From Halocaridina rubra (Eukaryota; Arthropoda; Malacostraca; Decapoda; Atyidae), in contig JAXCGZ010002265.1 of assembly GCA_037179515.1 (NCBI GenBank), positions 2,501 to 66,500 of the forward strand: 64,000 bases of DNA. The letters run 5' to 3'. The translations under genes were made by a program, and so were the position numbers. Numbering within the stretch: the stretch's first letter is position 1; the number at the start of each line of letters is the position of its first letter. Below the pieces are notes generated by a model that had not been told where the DNA came from, did not search any database, and saw nothing but the letters and a program-made list of their open reading frames with translations. Below, piece after piece: positions 25,966 to 40,442 of this stretch.

Positions 25966-26640
25966 TCATGGGATAAATTAATATTGCTGGAGAAATGTGA
26001 ACATGAGTTCCCCCTCAAATACTAATCAAGCCTCGCCCTATCCCTCTTACCTTAAGATGTTCGGCTTTCTTTGCTGGAAAACAATGATAAGAAGTACCTA
26101 GAGAGTGGATGATGTTAAATGACATGCATTAGATGATCGTCATTTGCCAGTGTGCTTGGATACTGCTCACTCTCATACAGCTTAAACTCTTTACCGTTCC
26201 CTCTTTGCAGATCCGTATTTTTTGTCATCCTTCTCCCTTTTCATCTTGTTATTGTTGTTATATTCCTCCTTCACCTATTTGTTTTTCTCATTCCAGTTCC
26301 TCTTTCTCCACCTTATTTTTCTCTTCCTTCCTCTTAACCTCGTCCTCGTTTTCTTTAATTTCCTTCCTTCCTTTAGCCTCCTTATTCTCACTAGCCTCTA
26401 CATTCTTCTCTTCTTGTAATTAGCACATTGAATTCCACGTACTTTGCCTTTTCCAGATTTCTCTTCCTACTCAATCGCTCCTTGTAGATCAGAACCTAAA
26501 AGATATATATATGTCTGATATATGTTTAATTTGTAGTAGTCTATGTGTATGTTTGTGAGTGTACAACAAGCCTTAATGCCCTATCCGAATATTTTCTTAG
26601 GTATTTTATTCATACATATGCATACATATACACATGTTTC
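25966..26640. other. no feature recognised; pyrimidine-rich strand
   Basis: The + strand at 26,200-26,420 is pyrimidine-rich and yields only low-complexity hydrophobic ORFs. No element recognised. Confidence 0.45.
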
Positions 26641-27017
26641 ATTCTCCCTTGTAAGGGGGGTGGCCGAGCCAAGAAATGTGCATTTACCACGATCCACACA
26701 TACCTCAACCACTCCTCTCGGCTCCTTGGGGATAAAGAGTTGCCACTTCTCTCCCCTTTCCACCCTGCTTGGGTCATCCACAAAATAGGCGGGCAAGGAT
26801 AGTTTACAATGAGGCCCGACAGCCGCAGCTGGTGTACCCCCACAGCCGCAGCTGGTGTACCCCCACAGCTTCATCACACGGCAACTCCCCTCACACCCAT
26901 CCATCACAGTACACTGAGCTAGCAGGTATGAACAGTCCCTTTGGCTCTCGTCATCTATGCACAATCTTTCTCCACTCATTCCTATCTCTTGCACGCACTC
27001 TTCAAATGCATAGAAGG
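26641..27017 (-). mobile_element. LINE-B 3' end fragment, longer
   Basis: Includes the 3' UTR and about 100 bases of C-terminal coding sequence (reads back to the GMSGERL region of LINE-B). A 23-base unit with CAGCCGCAGCTGGTGTACC is duplicated in tandem near 26,820-26,865. The 5' truncation abuts (TTA)n. Confidence 0.8.
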
Positions 27018-27103
<86 letters not shown>

Positions 27104-27106
27104 TTA

Positions 27107-27181
<75 letters not shown>
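27018..27181. repeat. (TTA)n microsatellite
   Basis: Long ATT-type array with TTTTTA and TTAATT interruptions. Confidence 0.96.
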
Positions 27182-27811
27182 AATAATATACTCATCTTGC
27201 AGCCTATTTACTTCTTACTTATTTGTTTGTTTGTTTCTTTATTTACATGCAAATGTGCAAATACTTTTGATTTTATTGATAAAATATCATCAGCCATATT
27301 ATATTTGCACTATTTATGATTATATAGGAATAACCAGGAAACAGGAAATAATTGATATTAATATTAATTATTTATTAGTTTCAGAGCCCTCTGGTTTCTG
27401 CGACCTCTCATCTACGATTACCTTAAGAGTATAATGACACTCTTTTTGCCATAAACATTAGAATATTCAGTGAGGCATTTGGTTTTACCTCTTTCATATT
27501 TTCACAGTCAAACTGTATCTGGACTAAAGCATGCCGGTAAAATCTCATGATCCAAAGAAAGACATCATCTGAGAATGAATTCTCTTAAACTGGAAATGGA
27601 ATCATATACAACCTTAAATTTAATTTTGCTTTATCATTCTTAGGCTCGTCCTGTAATAACCATTCGCTCACAAATTTGTGGATGTTACTACTAGGATGGA
27701 TGGAAACCTTTCGTTTTGTATTTGTTTGTTCTGACACAGAAGATAAGAGACAATGATTATCCTTAGTTATTAGTACTTTCTTTTTTGGTACAATAATACC
27801 ATACATACAAA
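27182..27811. other. AT-rich, no feature recognised
   Basis: No coding motifs and no recognised repeat. Confidence 0.5.
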
Positions 27812-27962
27812 TGCAATGGCCGCAATACCCCTTGCACAGGGGATGGGCGAGTCAAAGCACACACTTTCACCAGAGGCTAATTTGTTGCGATCTCTCCTCT
27901 TAGCTCCTTGGGATTGCATGTTGTCACCATTCCCTCCCACCCTGCTTGGGTCATCCACAGGG
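27812..27962 (-). mobile_element. LINE-B 3' end fragment
   Basis: Reverse copy: hairpin CCCCTTGCACAGGGG, GGCGAGTCAAAGCACAC, CTTGGGTCATCCACAG. Short, 5'-truncated. Confidence 0.75.
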
Positions 27963-28383
27963 TAAGCCTAAATTAGTAGAACTATTATGACTTGCAGTGG
28001 ACAGTTGCCTTGCTGAAAAAACTATTCTAGAGTTATTCTCCTTCCATAGGGAATGAAAGCCTCACACTTTTCTTTATATATCTTTTAAACTTGTAAACAT
28101 AATCTAACCAACTAACTGTCAAGTAAAACTTGACAATTCTTGGGCATTATTATACAATCGCTTTCGTAAAATTTTGAGAAAAAATTATTAACTTTTTTCT
28201 TGGAAATTTTCCACTTTTATTTTTAAATAAAACAATATCATATGCAAATGTTATTCTGCTCTCATTACTGGTAGAAAACTTTGAAATTTTTTAACTTTTA
28301 AACCTGTAAATTTTGGAAACTTGCCTTTGAATTTTTTTTAGCCTAATTTGAATTAGCCCGATATGACTCAGTTGTTGTTGTTT
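27963..28383. other. AT-rich, no feature recognised
   Basis: Nothing recognised. Confidence 0.45.
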
Positions 28384-28540
28384 GCCGTTTTATGTCACGA
28401 TTAATTCTCATTCGAATGGAAATGGACTCAGACAGGCTTGAGCTGAGTAATAATGGCTGGATGCCCTTCTTAGCCCTCCGTGCTGAACTCGAACACGGGT
28501 ATGTCCTTTATATGAGTTAGTAGTATCTCTTAATTTCAGG
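28384..28540 (-). mobile_element. SINE-T
   Basis: Reverse copy: CCGTTTTATGTCACGATTAA, CATTCGAATGG palindrome core and GCTGGATGCCCTTCTTAGC. The head is degraded. Confidence 0.75.
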
Positions 28541-28694
28541 TGATACAGACCTAGACTGCATAGAATATAGTGACATCTTACCTATGCTCATATGTAGCAA
28601 AGGATGTAACTACCCAATTGTAATTACAATTGTGCTTACGGGAAAGAGCCCCAAGCTCGTAACTTACCGTCTTCTGGTCGGTTCCATTTTGTAC

Positions 28695-29230
28695 TTAGTG
28701 ATACTTATCATACTTGTCCTTAAAACTATGGATTGAGTTAGCATGAACTACCTCCTCGCTTAGCGAATTCCAATTATCAACTACTCTTACACTAAAAAAG
28801 TACTTCCTTATATCCTGCAAGGAAGTTTCCTTACGAAGCTTCAAACTATGACCTCTAGTTCTAGTGCCAGCCATATCAAAATTTCTATCCCTATCCACTC
28901 TGTCATAACCATGAAAGAATTTGAAAACCGTCACCATATCCCCCTCATTCTTCTAGCGTCGAGTGATGAATAGTCTAATTCCCCCAGCCTCTCCTCATAA
29001 CTGAGATTGCGTATATCTGGCACCAGTTTCTTGACCTGTCTTTGAACTTTTTCCAGCTTAACTACGTGCTTTTTCAAGTGCGGATTCCAAAAGTGGGCTG
29101 CACATTCGAGTTTTGGCCTCACATAGGTTACATAAATATTTCTGAAGATTTCCTTGTCCATGTGCCTGAAGGCTACCCTTATATTTGCTAATAAAGCATA
29201 TGCTGCCCTTACTATGCCATTTATATACAT
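28695..29230 (-). pseudogene. LINE-D copy 2 C-terminal domain
   Basis: Two overlapping frames. They read INGIVRAAYALLANIRVAF, VTYVRPKLECAAHFWNPH and LEKVQRQVKKLVP, then MVTVFKFFHGYDRVDRDRN and YFFSVRVVDNWNSLSEEV. Collinear with the intact frame at 37.8-38.3 kb, with a frameshift near 28,935. Confidence 0.85.
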
Positions 29231-29461
29231 TTATGGAGACAAATCTGCCAGTATGTTTACTCCTAGATCTCTTTCATTCTCTATGCCTTGAAGTTCTGCT
29301 CGCGCCATTGAGTAGTCAAGCTTGGGCCTTCTTGCACTTGTACCCATTCTCTTTACCCTACATTTAGAAGTATTGAATTTCATTAGCCACTTTTCTGACC
29401 ACTCATGCAGACTATTTAGGCCTTCCTGAATTTCTCTACCATTATTCTCGTCTCTTACTTT

Positions 29462-30010
29462 CTATACAATTTTTGCATCATCATCAAACATATTCATGAA
29501 TGAAATTACAGCCACTGGTAGGTCATTTATATATACAAGGAACAAAAGTGGCCCTAAAACTGAACCCTGTGGAGCTCCACTACTAACTCTTCTCCATTCA
29601 GACACTGAGTGCCTTACTCTAACCCTCTGTTCCCTTCCTTCTAAGTAAGTTTTTATCCATTTCAAGACATTTCCACCTATTCTAGCCATTGCTTGCAGCT
29701 TCTTAATAATTCTCCCGTGTGGGACCGTGTCAGATGCTTTCTGGAAATCTAGAAATATGCAATATGCCCAGCCCTCTCTTTCCTGTAAGATTTGGCTTAC
29801 CTCACCATAAATTTCTAATAAGTTTGTTACTGTTGATCTACCTTCTATGAAGCCATGTTGTCTCACTGACAAAAAGTCCAAGGATTCCAAGTGAAAAGAG
29901 ATGTGTGTTCTTAGTAGTTTCTCCATGACTTTGCATACCAAGCTGGTCAAGGAAACAGGTCTATAGTTTTGAGCTGTATCCCTCCTTCCCTTTTTGAAGA
30001 TAGGTACCAC
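29462..30010 (-). pseudogene. LINE-D copy 2 RT domain
   Basis: A 182-codon frame: VPIFKKGRRDTAQNYRPVSL, VRQHGFIEGRSTVTNLLEI, motif A IFLDFQKASDTVPHG (Ser for Phe), SGAPQGSVLGPLLFL (Ala for Val), and the catalytic box MFDDDAKIV, where Asp replaces Ala. It then ends at a stop. Confidence 0.85.
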
Positions 30011-30107
30011 GTTTGCTTGCTTTTCAGCTTCTTGGAATCTCCTTTGATTCTATCGACTTCTCAAATATGATAGTGCCGCTGATATTGATTTAGCGCATTT
30101 TTTTTTA

Positions 30108-30405
30108 TTTTTTTATGAGTGCAACACTAGGATGGGCAGAGAATATTGCCCATATCGTTCCTAGGCACGAACAAATATAAACTACAGAGAAACAGAGATG
30201 AAGAGTGTAGTGACATGTCAGATGTGAAGCGATAATAAGAAATGTGTAACGAATATTCAAGAATATTTGGTTTTGATGTAGGCATAGAAAAAGAACCGTA
30301 ACTGAAGGAAAACTTTTCATCAAACTGTCCTGGCCAGTCCTATTTAAGTCGACAAGACCTTCAACTGTAGTATCGCAACGGGCGATTGATGCCTTGGGTC
30401 AACCT
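30108..30405 (-). mobile_element. J element nested in LINE-D copy 2
   Basis: Full-length J in reverse, interrupting LINE-D just after the segment equivalent to 36,900-36,915. The 3' hairpin is ATGGGCA and TGCCCAT around an 8-base loop, followed by CTCATAAAAAAAT. So J was mobile after LINE-D copy 2 inserted. Confidence 0.85.
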
Positions 30406-30439
30406 GCAACATGTAAATTAAGTACATAAGAGGATATAT

Positions 30440-31410
30440 CATCAGGACCTGTAGTTTAATGGACATCTAATACCATCAGCCTTTGCATACCTCTGTGACT
30501 GCAAAGATGATCTTCTCTAATACCAGCCCATGAGCTCCTATCTCTGTAGTCTGAGGGGGTGGGGGTATTTTCTGCTTAAATACTGACTGACTCTCCTTGT
30601 TCAATTCTTTGCAGATTTCTTCATCCGTCTCAGTGATGCTTCCATCTTCTCTCTTTAGCTTTAAAGCCTGTTCTTTGACCTTCAGTTTTCCTCTGATAAA
30701 GCTGTGGAAAAGTTTGAGATTTTCTTTAGCCTTCTTGGTGATATCTCTTTCATAGTCTCTCTCTGCCTCTCTTCATTTACTTAGGTAATCATTTCTTGCT
30801 CTTTTGTAAGTCTGCCAAGCATTTATGCTTTTCTCCTCCTAACCTTTTCCAGCATTTGTCTCTCCACTCCTTAGCTCTCTTACACTTATAATTGAACCAT
30901 TTCTCTCTGGCATGAATAACTCCTATTTTGGTGGAATGTATGCAACAACCTACTATCTTCCCATATTCCACGCAAAAGATGTCGTACATTTCTTGTACAG
31001 ATTTTTGTAAATAAGGCCCTCCAGTCAGTAACTGCAAAAAGCTAATTAATTTTGATGTAATCTCCTTTCAGATAGTTCCCCCTCGTGTCCTCAGTGCCTC
31101 TACTTTCAGGCAGAACATCTTCAATGATATACTCCGTCAACAGTATACATAGGTCACTTTCCAAATAGTGGTTCACACTCAAATTTTTTAATATCCAACA
31201 CACTATCTGAGAATACTAGATCAAGCAGCGATGACTCATCCCCACCTCTAGCCCTCGTTTGTTCCAGTACATGTTGGTGTAGGAAACTCCCTTGTGTGCA
31301 ATCTAGGAATCTTTCCCCGAATAAGTCCTCTCCACTGTGTGGTCAAGATGTATCCAGTCTATCTCTCTATGATCAAAATCCTACATTTTCTCTCCCGTGC
31401 AATGTTAACA
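30440..31410 (-). pseudogene. LINE-D copy 2 endonuclease C terminus and linker
   Basis: The open stretch at 30,789-31,037 includes GVIHAREKWFNYKCKRAKEW, the EN-RT linker. Farther upstream, decayed FLDCTQGSFLHQHVLEQTRA and LLDLVFSDSVLD mark the APE C terminus, normally followed by GKSDH. Confidence 0.7.
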
Positions 31411-31502
31411 AGTAAATTTGACTTTTATAGTACCTTTATGACTTTCCTCATAATCTTCTTTTTCTCTACATGTGTCCCCTCCCTCAAAGGTTACTTTCGT
31501 TG

Positions 31503-31670
31503 GTATGTATGTATGTATGTATGTATGTATGTATGTGTGTATGTATGTATGTATGTATGTATGTATGTATGTATGTATGTATTTGTCTGTCTGTCTGTCT
31601 GTACATACGTATGTATGTATGAATGTATGTAGAATGTATGTATGTATGTACATATGTATGTATATATGTA
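31503..31670. repeat. (TATG)n microsatellite
   Basis: ATGT-type tetranucleotide array with (CTGT)n in the middle. Confidence 0.95.
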
Positions 31671-31791
31671 AATAAATATTATACGCAAAAGGCCTGTTGA
31701 TTTTACTGCTAGTTCATTTTAGCTTAGGATTTGTAACTTTGATAAAAGACAACTTTATATATGTATATAAGTATTATGTATGTGCGTTTCC

Positions 31792-32125
<334 letters not shown>

Positions 32126-32126
32126 T

Positions 32127-32192
<66 letters not shown>

Positions 32193-32215
32193 GTGTGTGT
32201 GTGTGTGTGTGTACA
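32126..32215. repeat. (TA)n-(GT)n
   Basis: Short TA tract then (GT)n with one TTG slip. Confidence 0.93.
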
Positions 32216-32675
32216 TATATGTAAATATGGATGTGTATATATATGTGCTTATGCATGTATGTATATATGTAAGTAAATGCATGTGCATGGCATGTATGTA
32301 CTTATTTTGGCTTTGCATATACTCGTATATTCCTCCATTTCACAATTAGATAGAGAGATAAATGTATATTTTCTTTTGAAGCAGATTCCCTTTTGTTGAA
32401 TCGCTGTATGAAGCCTTATCGTTGGTCTTTGTTAATGCTGCTTTTGCGGACACTGCAGATGCAGCTATGTCAATCGTAATTCTCAGAGCAGAGCATATAT
32501 TCGCAGTGTTCGGCCACACTGGTACTTTGTTTATGTAAATTTGTTATCTCAGTATTCATCGTCACCACGTTGGTGATATTGATTTAAAGGGATGGCAGTT
32601 TTCTGATGTACAGTCAGATAGGGGGTCAGTTTCGAAGTCAGGTGCTGGAAATATCCTGGTTCCATTATTTGTTTT
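32216..32675. other. no feature recognised
   Basis: Mixed sequence without motifs. Confidence 0.45.
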
Positions 32676-32815
32676 GCCGTTTTTCTGTGCCACGATTAAT
32701 CCCCATTCGAATGGGAATGGACACAGACAAGTTGGAGTTTGGGAATTAAGACTGTTCTCTCTTTCTAACGCCCTGCGGTGGGATCGAACAGGTGTGTACT
32801 TATCTTCAAGACTTG
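32676..32815 (-). mobile_element. SINE-T
   Basis: Reverse copy with GCCACGATTAATCCCCATTC, the intact CATTCGAATGG core and GGGATCGAACAGG. The tRNA-like head is missing. Confidence 0.78.
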
Positions 32816-33070
32816 AATCGCGTTTCATGTGTCTTTACTGTGAATGGGAAACTCCTAACTTTATGTCTCCTGGGCTTTGCACGCCTAGAGTTACGATGCA
32901 GTTAACTCCCATTAAGTTATGCTGCTGGAGCTCGTTCTCGAATAAAGCTTCTAATATTAACTCAGACTCACATTGAAGTCTGTTGCAATACTATTCTGTG
33001 AAATATTGTACCATAGGAATTTTGTGTTATTTTTATTCTTTCATATGCATTTTTTCGAAGTTATATCCCT

Positions 33071-33238
33071 TATGTCTACGGTAAGTCAGTGGATTGAGCG
33101 CTTTACTCGGGAAGTGACAGACCCGTGCTCGAACCCACTGCGAGGCGTTAGGAAAGGTATCCATCCTTAATTCCCCAACTCCAGCCTGTCTGTGTCCACC
33201 CCGATGAGAATAGGTATTAATAGCGACACAAAACGACG
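33071..33238 (+). mobile_element. SINE-T
   Basis: GGTAAGTCAGTGGATTGAGC head, GTGCTCGAACCCACTGCG B box, GGCGTTAGGAAAGG, CTCCAGCCTGTCTGTGTCC, end GCGACACAAAACGACG. Complete. Confidence 0.85.
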
Positions 33239-33283
33239 AAGAATTAAATTTTCTTATATCGGGAACTTGCGTCAGAATTTTTT

Positions 33284-33555
33284 TTTTATGTGTGACACCG
33301 GGACAGGCAAAAACTGCCCTCATCAATAAAGGCCCGGGCACGAGAAAACACCAAGACTATGGAAAAGAAAAAGGTTAAGGACAAGGCAGAGGTGAGGTAA
33401 TGTTACACAGTGAAAACGACAGACAAAAAAAAGTCAAAGTACAGAGGTTTAGAGATATGAAGGATTAGGCCCTGAGATGACGATAGATCTGCTTTTTAAA
33501 GGATGATTGGTCATGAGAATTAGGAAAGACAGAAGGAGGAAAGAGATCCAGCCGT
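33284..33555 (-). mobile_element. LINE-C 3' end fragment
   Basis: Reverse of LINE-C from the A tail (TTTTTTTATGTGTGACACCG) to the codons for LWNSLPPSVFPNSYDLSSF-type sequence (CTTTCCTAATTCTCATGACC on the minus strand). Confidence 0.85.
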
Positions 33556-33930
33556 TTTTGCCTAAATTTATATGTATCCACTTCAGTATAACCATCATCT
33601 TAGCCTAAATATATCCTTTTCAGCATTCTGAGATGGAGGTCGAGGTCATACGTATATTGTTCTGTCACTGAGTGTCATCACTCCAGTTTCTTAAACTTTG
33701 GTTTACAAGAAATAAGACTTATATTATCTATTTCCGATAACAACACGAGTATAATAAAGTAGCTTCAAGTTGCTTAAGAAAATATCAAAAATTGTGCCAG
33801 ATGTATGTTAAAATATGAAAGACACTAATACAAAGCTACAATTGTCACGATTTTCCATAAAGCTGTTTGAATGTCTTTATCATCGAAGTAGATGAAGTAG
33901 GTGCAATAATAGCATTTTGTAAATAGTGTT
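33556..33930. other. AT-rich, no feature recognised
   Basis: Nothing recognised. Confidence 0.45.
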
Positions 33931-34182
33931 CACTTGAAAATGAAGTGCATTGTGAAGCAGCCTGTGGGGGTATTTTGGGAGGAGGATGTTGAGAATAGCG
34001 CTCTTAGGCAGGAGGGGGGTAGAGATAGGCCAAATAGTAGCTTTATTGATGTGGTGAGGGAGAACATAAGGGTGTGTGGTGTGACGGAAGAGGACGCAGG
34101 GGATAGGACGATATGGAGACACTTGATTGATTGTGGCCACCCCTAATGTGAGAAACCGAAAGGAGAAGAAGAATTTGAATTG
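33931..34182 (+). mobile_element. LINE-E 3' end, RTE-like
   Basis: Reads VVRENIRVCGVTEEDAGDR, then IWRHLIDCGHP and a stop, then GAGAAACCGAAAGGAGAAG. The C-terminal wording and the GAAGAAG end match 57,035-57,270. Typical of LINE C termini (RPRRRWMDxVxxD...DR..W). Confidence 0.65.
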
Positions 34183-34521
34183 TCTCACTTTTATATGGTA
34201 AAGTTTTTCTTGTATTTTTTTATTTTACTGTTCTCTTATGTCGTATATGCTGGCTTCCCAGGGTTGAGTTCATCTTTTATTGTGAAGAATTTCCTTTTAA
34301 GACTTTTTATTGTGGAGATTGTAGCTACCTATACATTTTTAGTATGTACCAGCACCTCAAACTGAATTTTCTGGCTTAGAACACAGATTTTAGATATCTT
34401 TTTTTTATGTCATTTAAACGCTTATGAAAATATAGCAGCGTAGAATTTTAAGACAGTTGGATATGTAAATGGATGTGGATCGTCTTTAATGCTTAATTTT
34501 CATTTTTCATTGCTGTTTTTA
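34183..34521. other. AT-rich, no feature recognised
   Basis: Nothing recognised. Confidence 0.45.
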
Positions 34522-34690
34522 TAGATCACACTTAGTACCACTTCGAATGGGGATGACACAGACAGGTTGGAGCTGGTAGATTAAGGCTAGATACCCTTTC
34601 TAACACCTCGTGGTGGGTGGAGCCCGTATTGGTCATGCTCATCACTTCCCGACTATCATCTTTACACTGAGCTACCGAGGACCCCTGATG
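34522..34690 (-). mobile_element. SINE-T
   Basis: Reverse copy: TTCGAATGGGGATGACACAG, GGTTGGAGCTGG, GGTGGGTGGAGCCCGTATTGG and head CACTGAGCTACCG. Confidence 0.8.
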
Positions 34691-34899
34691 CTTAATTTGT
34701 AATTGTTAATAAGTCACATTTGTTAACCTGTAGTTTTAAAAGGTTAGCATTGTTGCCTAGGTCCTCTTGATTTTATTATCTTAATATGAATTAGGGTCTA
34801 ATTATTTTGTAGCACTTTTGCTCTATTAGCACCAGCTTGACAAATTTATGACTTATAAAACACCCATGTACAGTCCCATCATCATATATATGCAGCTGG

Positions 34900-35025
34900 A
34901 AGGGTATGGCCATACTGAGATTAGCTAAGAGGGTAGAAGGTAGTGGGTTGTTGAGCGGATCGGAGGCAAGAACTAAAATCCCACTATTATGCTACTAGGT
35001 TCTGTTGCGGGTAGGTGTGGATAGC
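34900..35025. mobile_element. partial relative of the 22.87-kb TIR element
   Basis: GTGGGTTGTTGAGCGGATCG and GGAGGCAAGA match one TIR with several changes. The other TIR is truncated after AGCTCTTGC. Confidence 0.4.
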
Positions 35026-35411
35026 TCTTGCGATTTGAACTTAGCATTCACATTATTAGACCAGTCGTGCAACTTAAGGTAAAGACTGATTGCGGTTTTC
35101 AGTCACAGCCTAGTCGTGACTTATCGTAAGTAGCCATATTTCCTTGTAGGACTTAGTTTGTCTAATGCACACTAGCCTGTGCCAAGATGCGACTACTTCA
35201 GTCGCTATTAGGTGTTTATTCAAACTTAAAAACCTTTCTGCTACTGGTGTCAGTCTTGTGACTATCCTAAGCTACACACGACCACTCTAAACTTGTGGCG
35301 TAACTTTTAATATTTCCTGTGACCTCTAAACTCTACCTTGGTTGTGAACTGTCGTAAGTTGTCGTTTCTCCTAGTGATACTGGGGCTTAACACGTTTATC
35401 TAGTGTGAGTA
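35026..35411. other. no element recognised; recurring short words
   Basis: Words of the TCGTRAGT / TTATCGTAAGTAGC type recur (near 35,120 and 35,355), but I cannot define a unit. Confidence 0.35.
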
Positions 35412-35439
35412 AGTGGCTATACTCTAGAGTATAGCCACT
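35412..35439. repeat. 28-bp perfect palindrome
   Basis: Arms AGTGGCTATACTCT are exactly self-complementary with no loop; centre between 35,425 and 35,426. Confidence 0.9.
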
Positions 35440-35612
35440 AGTAGACGATAAGGGTAATATGATAAAAGACTTTCAGAATATTAGAATACTTAAAAGTATT
35501 GGATAACACCAGCAAGAAAATTGTATTTCATCCATGATAATTAGTTCTCTTGGCAGTATTGTCCTCAGGCAATCTAATTTAGTACCTCCCAGGAAACTGA
35601 CTTAATCTTTTA

Positions 35613-38398
<2,786 letters not shown>

Positions 38399-38477
<79 letters not shown>
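38399..38477. repeat. (CA)n at LINE-D 3' end
   Basis: Pure CA repeat immediately after TAGGTAAT of LINE-D, same strand phase as the upstream (AC)n. Confidence 0.96.
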
Positions 38478-38809
<332 letters not shown>

Positions 38810-38928
38810 CTATTCAGTGGCAAGAAAAATCATGGAGATTGTGTTGAGAGCCCTCTTCCCCTTTTCAATCTTGTATGGATGTTAGGGCCAGCAATGAATA
38901 AGAGTGCCCTCTCCCTCAACACCGGCGA

Positions 38929-39075
<147 letters not shown>

Positions 39076-39195
39076 TATAAAAACCTGGTTAGGAGTATAA
39101 TTTTAATGACCTATTATTTGGGGAATCTTTCGGTAATGTGTTCTAAGAATATTTTTTTTATCACACACGCATACACACGCACGCACGCATGTACA

Positions 39196-39200
<5 letters not shown>

Positions 39201-39264
<64 letters not shown>

Positions 39265-39277
39265 TAAATAGATACAC

Positions 39278-39371
<94 letters not shown>

Positions 39372-39401
39372 GTGTATCTATTTATCTATCTTTTTGTTTT
39401 C

Positions 39402-39477
<76 letters not shown>
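39201..39477. repeat. (TA)n tracts containing a 130-bp perfect palindrome
   Basis: Three (TA)n tracts. The middle one (39,281-39,368) lies between AGATAAATAGATACACAGA (39,262-39,280) and its exact reverse complement (39,369-39,387). With the TA core included, 39,260-39,389 is fully self-complementary. Confidence 0.92.
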
Positions 39478-39479
<2 letters not shown>

Positions 39480-39735
39480 GTATGTGTGTGTATGTGTATG
39501 TGTATGTGTGTGTGTGTGTGATTTTATAATTTTATTTTTACATTTCTTAATTAAATAGTGTTGTTTGTGAATTATGTCAAAATCGCTCTTTACCTGTCTG
39601 TCTGTATCTATGTATGTATGTATGTATGTATGAATGGATGGATGTAATCTAAGAAGCATATTTTTTTTTTCACTTTCACACTCTTCATATTTAATCCAGT
39701 ATTAGAGCCGTGATGCTATTGAGATGGAATCGTGG
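39478..39735. other. short (GT)n and (TATG)n, otherwise nothing recognised
   Basis: GTGTATGT-rich stretch to 39,520 and a TATG tract near 39,608-39,632. Confidence 0.6.
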
Positions 39736-39833
39736 ATATGCAGCTGTAGCTCAGTGGGAGAGTGCGAGAGTCGTGGAGCGACTATCGGGAGTTTAGTCCC
39801 ACCACCGAACGCTAGGAAGTGCATCCAGCCTAA

Positions 39834-40442
39834 AGGTCGCTACACACGATCAAGTAAACTTGACAAGTATGCTTGATCAAGTGACTTGTTCAAGCAAACT
39901 GGACCGTCTGTATGGTGAGACTTGATCAAGTATTAGACTTGACAAGTCGCTTGAGGCATGATTGAATTTGAATCATGTCGTCAAGTCAAGTCTTCCAGTA
40001 GCAAGAAATCGCAGTGTTGCAGTCAATCTTTCGTGGGGAGAAATTGCTTCTCTCATGTTTGTAGTGGTCTTCGCAATTAGTGGTGTTACCAGTGACAGCA
40101 GATGTAAGTATGTCGCTTCGTTCATTCGAAGGTAGTTGTGCCAATCACGTGGATAAATCTTCAACTCAGCCAATAGGTTAACATGAGAATATGTTTTCCT
40201 CTTCTTCACCCACTCTTTGCACCACTCCCGCCGGTTCTTTCTAGTTGCCTTTCGCTTGGCCACAGTACAGAAAGCTGCCAAAGCAAGAGCGTCGTCGTCG
40301 TCTGCACTCGACATTGTGATTTCAACTGAAGACTTGTCAAGCATACCTGACCGTGTGGAGGCGAAGGGAAATATCACAATACTTGATGAAATACTTGATC
40401 AAGCATACTTGTCAAGTTTACTTGATCGTGTGTAGCCCGCTT
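39834..40442 (-). mobile_element. internally deleted PIF/Harbinger transposon
   Basis: 609 bases with terminal inverted repeats of roughly 45 bases; both sides share GCTACACACGATCAAG and continue with AAACTTGACAAGTATGC. The flanks carry TAA (39,831-39,833 and 40,443-40,445), the 3-bp TWA-type duplication established for PIF/Harbinger. The interior contains the N-terminal part of a Harbinger transposase, but the catalytic domain is deleted. Near-palindromic CTTGATCAAG and ACTTGACAAGT words are repeated about eight times near both ends, candidates for protein-binding sites. Confidence 0.88.
39973..40314 (-). CDS. truncated Harbinger transposase, N-terminal fragment
   Basis: 113 codons from the ATG at 40,312-40,314 (MSSADDDDALALAAF). 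An acidic start and a basic Lys/Arg-rich stretch lead to DWHNYLRMNEATYLHLLSLV and then NMREAISPHERLTATLRFLA. This is the standard N-terminal half of Harbinger DDE transposases. Family members then have the helix-turn-helix-like region and DDE catalytic core, which are absent: after LATG the frame ends RLDLTT and a stop made by the deletion junction. An upstream in-frame Met (40,375-40,377) would add 21 residues from the TIR region. The frame has no internal stop. Whether it is expressed is unknown. Confidence 0.75.
   Translation of the reverse strand: MSSADDDDALALAAFCTVAKRKATRKNRREWCKEWVKKRKTYSHVNLLAELKIYPRDWHNYLRMNEATYLHLLSLVTPLIAKTTTNMREAISPHERLTATLRFLATGRLDLTT

Larger units (their letters stand above)
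28615..31410 (-). mobile_element. LINE-D copy 2, CR1/L2-like, degenerate
   Basis: Runs from the 3' UTR (28,615) through RT to the endonuclease C terminus (around 31,180-31,400, LLDLVFSDSVLD). A J element is inserted at about 30,108-30,405. Several stops and frameshifts make it inactive. It is the longest LINE-D copy here and supplies the EN and linker parts missing from the 36.8-kb copy. Confidence 0.85.

Noticed and set aside
26133..26423. 96-codon ORF with Ser/Phe/Leu-rich sequence
   Set aside because: Encoded by a pyrimidine-rich stretch in three frames at once; low complexity.
28615..28632. 18-bp palindrome CAATTGTAATTACAATTG
   Set aside because: It lies at the LINE-D copy 2 3' end and is AT-rich; most likely a mutated form of the AATTAGGTAA tail.
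31405..31675. Cys-rich ORF (YVCMYVCM repeats) as a secreted peptide
   Set aside because: Translation of (TATG)n.
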